The notes under the pieces were generated by a model. That model saw only the letters and a list, made by a program, of their open reading frames with translations, did no database searches and was not told where the DNA came from. A stretch of 6,360 bases of DNA from an uncultured Flavihumibacter sp. (GTDB lineage: Bacteria; Bacteroidota; Bacteroidia; Chitinophagales; Chitinophagaceae): the NCBI GenBank assembly GCA_946481605.1, contig CAMLPA010000199.1:1-6360 (forward strand), in the 5' to 3' direction. Both the position numbers and the translations under genes were made by a program. Shown here piece by piece: positions 5,458-6,360 of the stretch (positions within the stretch are counted from its first letter, which is position 1; every line of letters begins with the position of its first letter).

Positions 5458-6360
5458 ATGAGCCAATTCTCCCAACATAATTTCTCCGGACAAAAAGCAT
5501 TGATCCGTGTTGATTTCAACGTGCCGCTGGACAAAGCCACACAAGCCATTACCGACGATACGCGCATGAAAGCCGCCGTTCCCACCATTCAGAAAATCCT
5601 GAAAGACGGCGGCAGCGTGATCCTCATGAGCCATCTCGGTCGCCCGAAAGAAGGGCCAGAGGAAAAATATTCCCTGAAGCACCTGGTAAAACACCTCAGC
5701 GAATTGCTCGGGGGTACAACGGTGTTATTCGCGAACGACTGTATCGGCGAGCAGGCCTATCTTACCGCCGATATGATGAAGGCGGGTGAGGTATTGCTGC
5801 TGGAGAACCTTCGTTTCTACAAAGAAGAAGAGAAAGGCGATGCCGCTTTCGCGGAGAAACTCAGCAAACTGGGCGATGTATATGTGAACGATGCTTTCGG
5901 TACGGCCCACCGTGCCCATGCTTCCACCGCGGTAATCGCGCAGTTCTTCCCCAAAGAAAAAAGAATGTTCGGTTTCGTGATGGAAGGTGAAGTGAAAAGC
6001 GCCGAAAAAGTACTGCACGCGGCTGAAAAGCCATTTACCGCCATCATCGGCGGCGCTAAAGTCTCCGATAAGATTCTCATCATCGAAAACCTGCTTGAAC
6101 GTGCTACTGACATCATCATCGGCGGCGGGATGGCTTACACTTTCATGAAAGCCCAGGGTGGGGAAATCGGGAAATCTCTCTGTGAAGACGACCGCCTGCA
6201 AACCGCATCTGATCTCCTGGAGAACGCAAAGGCCAAAGGTGTGAACATCCACCTTCCCGCAGACTCCATTATTGCCGACAATTTCGCTGCCGATGCCAAC
6301 ACGCAAACTGCGCCCAGCAACGAAATTCCTGATGGCTGGATGGGACTGGATGTTGGTCCT
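5458..6360 (+). CDS. pgk: Phosphoglycerate kinase (3' partial)
   Basis: 301 codons are visible and the frame runs off the right edge; the family is usually about 390-400 residues, so roughly the last quarter is missing. The enzyme transfers the acyl phosphate of 1,3-bisphosphoglycerate to ADP, the glycolytic step after GAPDH, in the cytoplasm. Visible signatures are RVDFNVP (17-23), DTRM (34-37), SHLGRP (58-63), LLLENLRFY (113-121), [13 protein letters not shown] (144-156), GGAKVSDK (198-205) and GGGMAYTF (222-229). The last residues, GWMGLDVGP, belong to the nucleotide-binding C-terminal domain. Substrate-binding residues such as Asp19, Arg36, His59, Arg62, Arg119 and Arg152 are in place. 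The start at 5458 gives the normal N-terminus ([21 protein letters not shown]). It is probably co-transcribed with gap through the hairpin between them. Confidence 0.97.
   Translation, partial: MSQFSQHNFSGQKALIRVDFNVPLDKATQAITDDTRMKAAVPTIQKILKDGGSVILMSHLGRPKEGPEEKYSLKHLVKHLSELLGGTTVLFANDCIGEQAYLTADMMKAGEVLLLENLRFYKEEEKGDAAFAEKLSKLGDVYVNDAFGTAHRAHASTAVIAQFFPKEKRMFGFVMEGEVKSAEKVLHAAEKPFTAIIGGAKVSDKILIIENLLERATDIIIGGGMAYTFMKAQGGEIGKSLCEDDRLQTASDLLENAKAKGVNIHLPADSIIADNFAADANTQTAPSNEIPDGWMGLDVGP

Noticed and set aside
5725..6306. 193-codon open frame antisense to pgk
   Set aside because: It mirrors the biased codons of pgk, whose motifs are complete on the plus strand; no motif or start signal supports it.

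Overview
The window reads as a chromosomal segment of a Bacteroidota bacterium, probably of the Chitinophaga type. The evidence is exact TAnnTTTG -7 promoter elements, gene starts without Shine-Dalgarno sequences, a tRNA gene with no encoded CCA, and protein styles typical of that phylum. The species assignment is inference. Six protein genes, one tRNA and several signals can be supported. The first gene is cut by the left edge and the last by the right edge.

Left part (1-2970, all plus strand): the end of a TlpA/ResA-like thiol-disulfide oxidoreductase with a helical TPR-like N-terminal part, closed by a strong intrinsic terminator. Next comes an aldo/keto reductase with a complete catalytic tetrad, followed at once by an AraC-family regulator. 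The last two look like an operon. A 10-bp direct repeat with a 21-bp period lies just upstream of the reductase and is a candidate binding site for that regulator.

Middle part (2987-4243, all minus strand): a tRNA-Glu(UUC) gene with a textbook Bacteroidota promoter and its own terminator. Downstream of its 3' end is a two-gene cassette, an unrecognised 82-residue protein overlapping by 14 bp a class-II Fic protein (AMP-transferase type). The cassette is clearly AT-richer than its surroundings (about 37% GC in hand-counted lines, against about 55% in gap), which suggests acquisition. It is the most interesting part of the window, though Fic proteins are a known family.

Right part (4370-6360, plus strand): the core glycolytic genes gap (type I GAPDH) and pgk (phosphoglycerate kinase, 3' truncated). 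They catalyse consecutive steps. An intrinsic terminator-like hairpin sits between them with little room for a separate pgk promoter downstream, which suggests partial read-through. No CRISPR array, insertion sequence, integrase or clear attachment site was seen, and no gene-free stretch exceeds about 215 bases.
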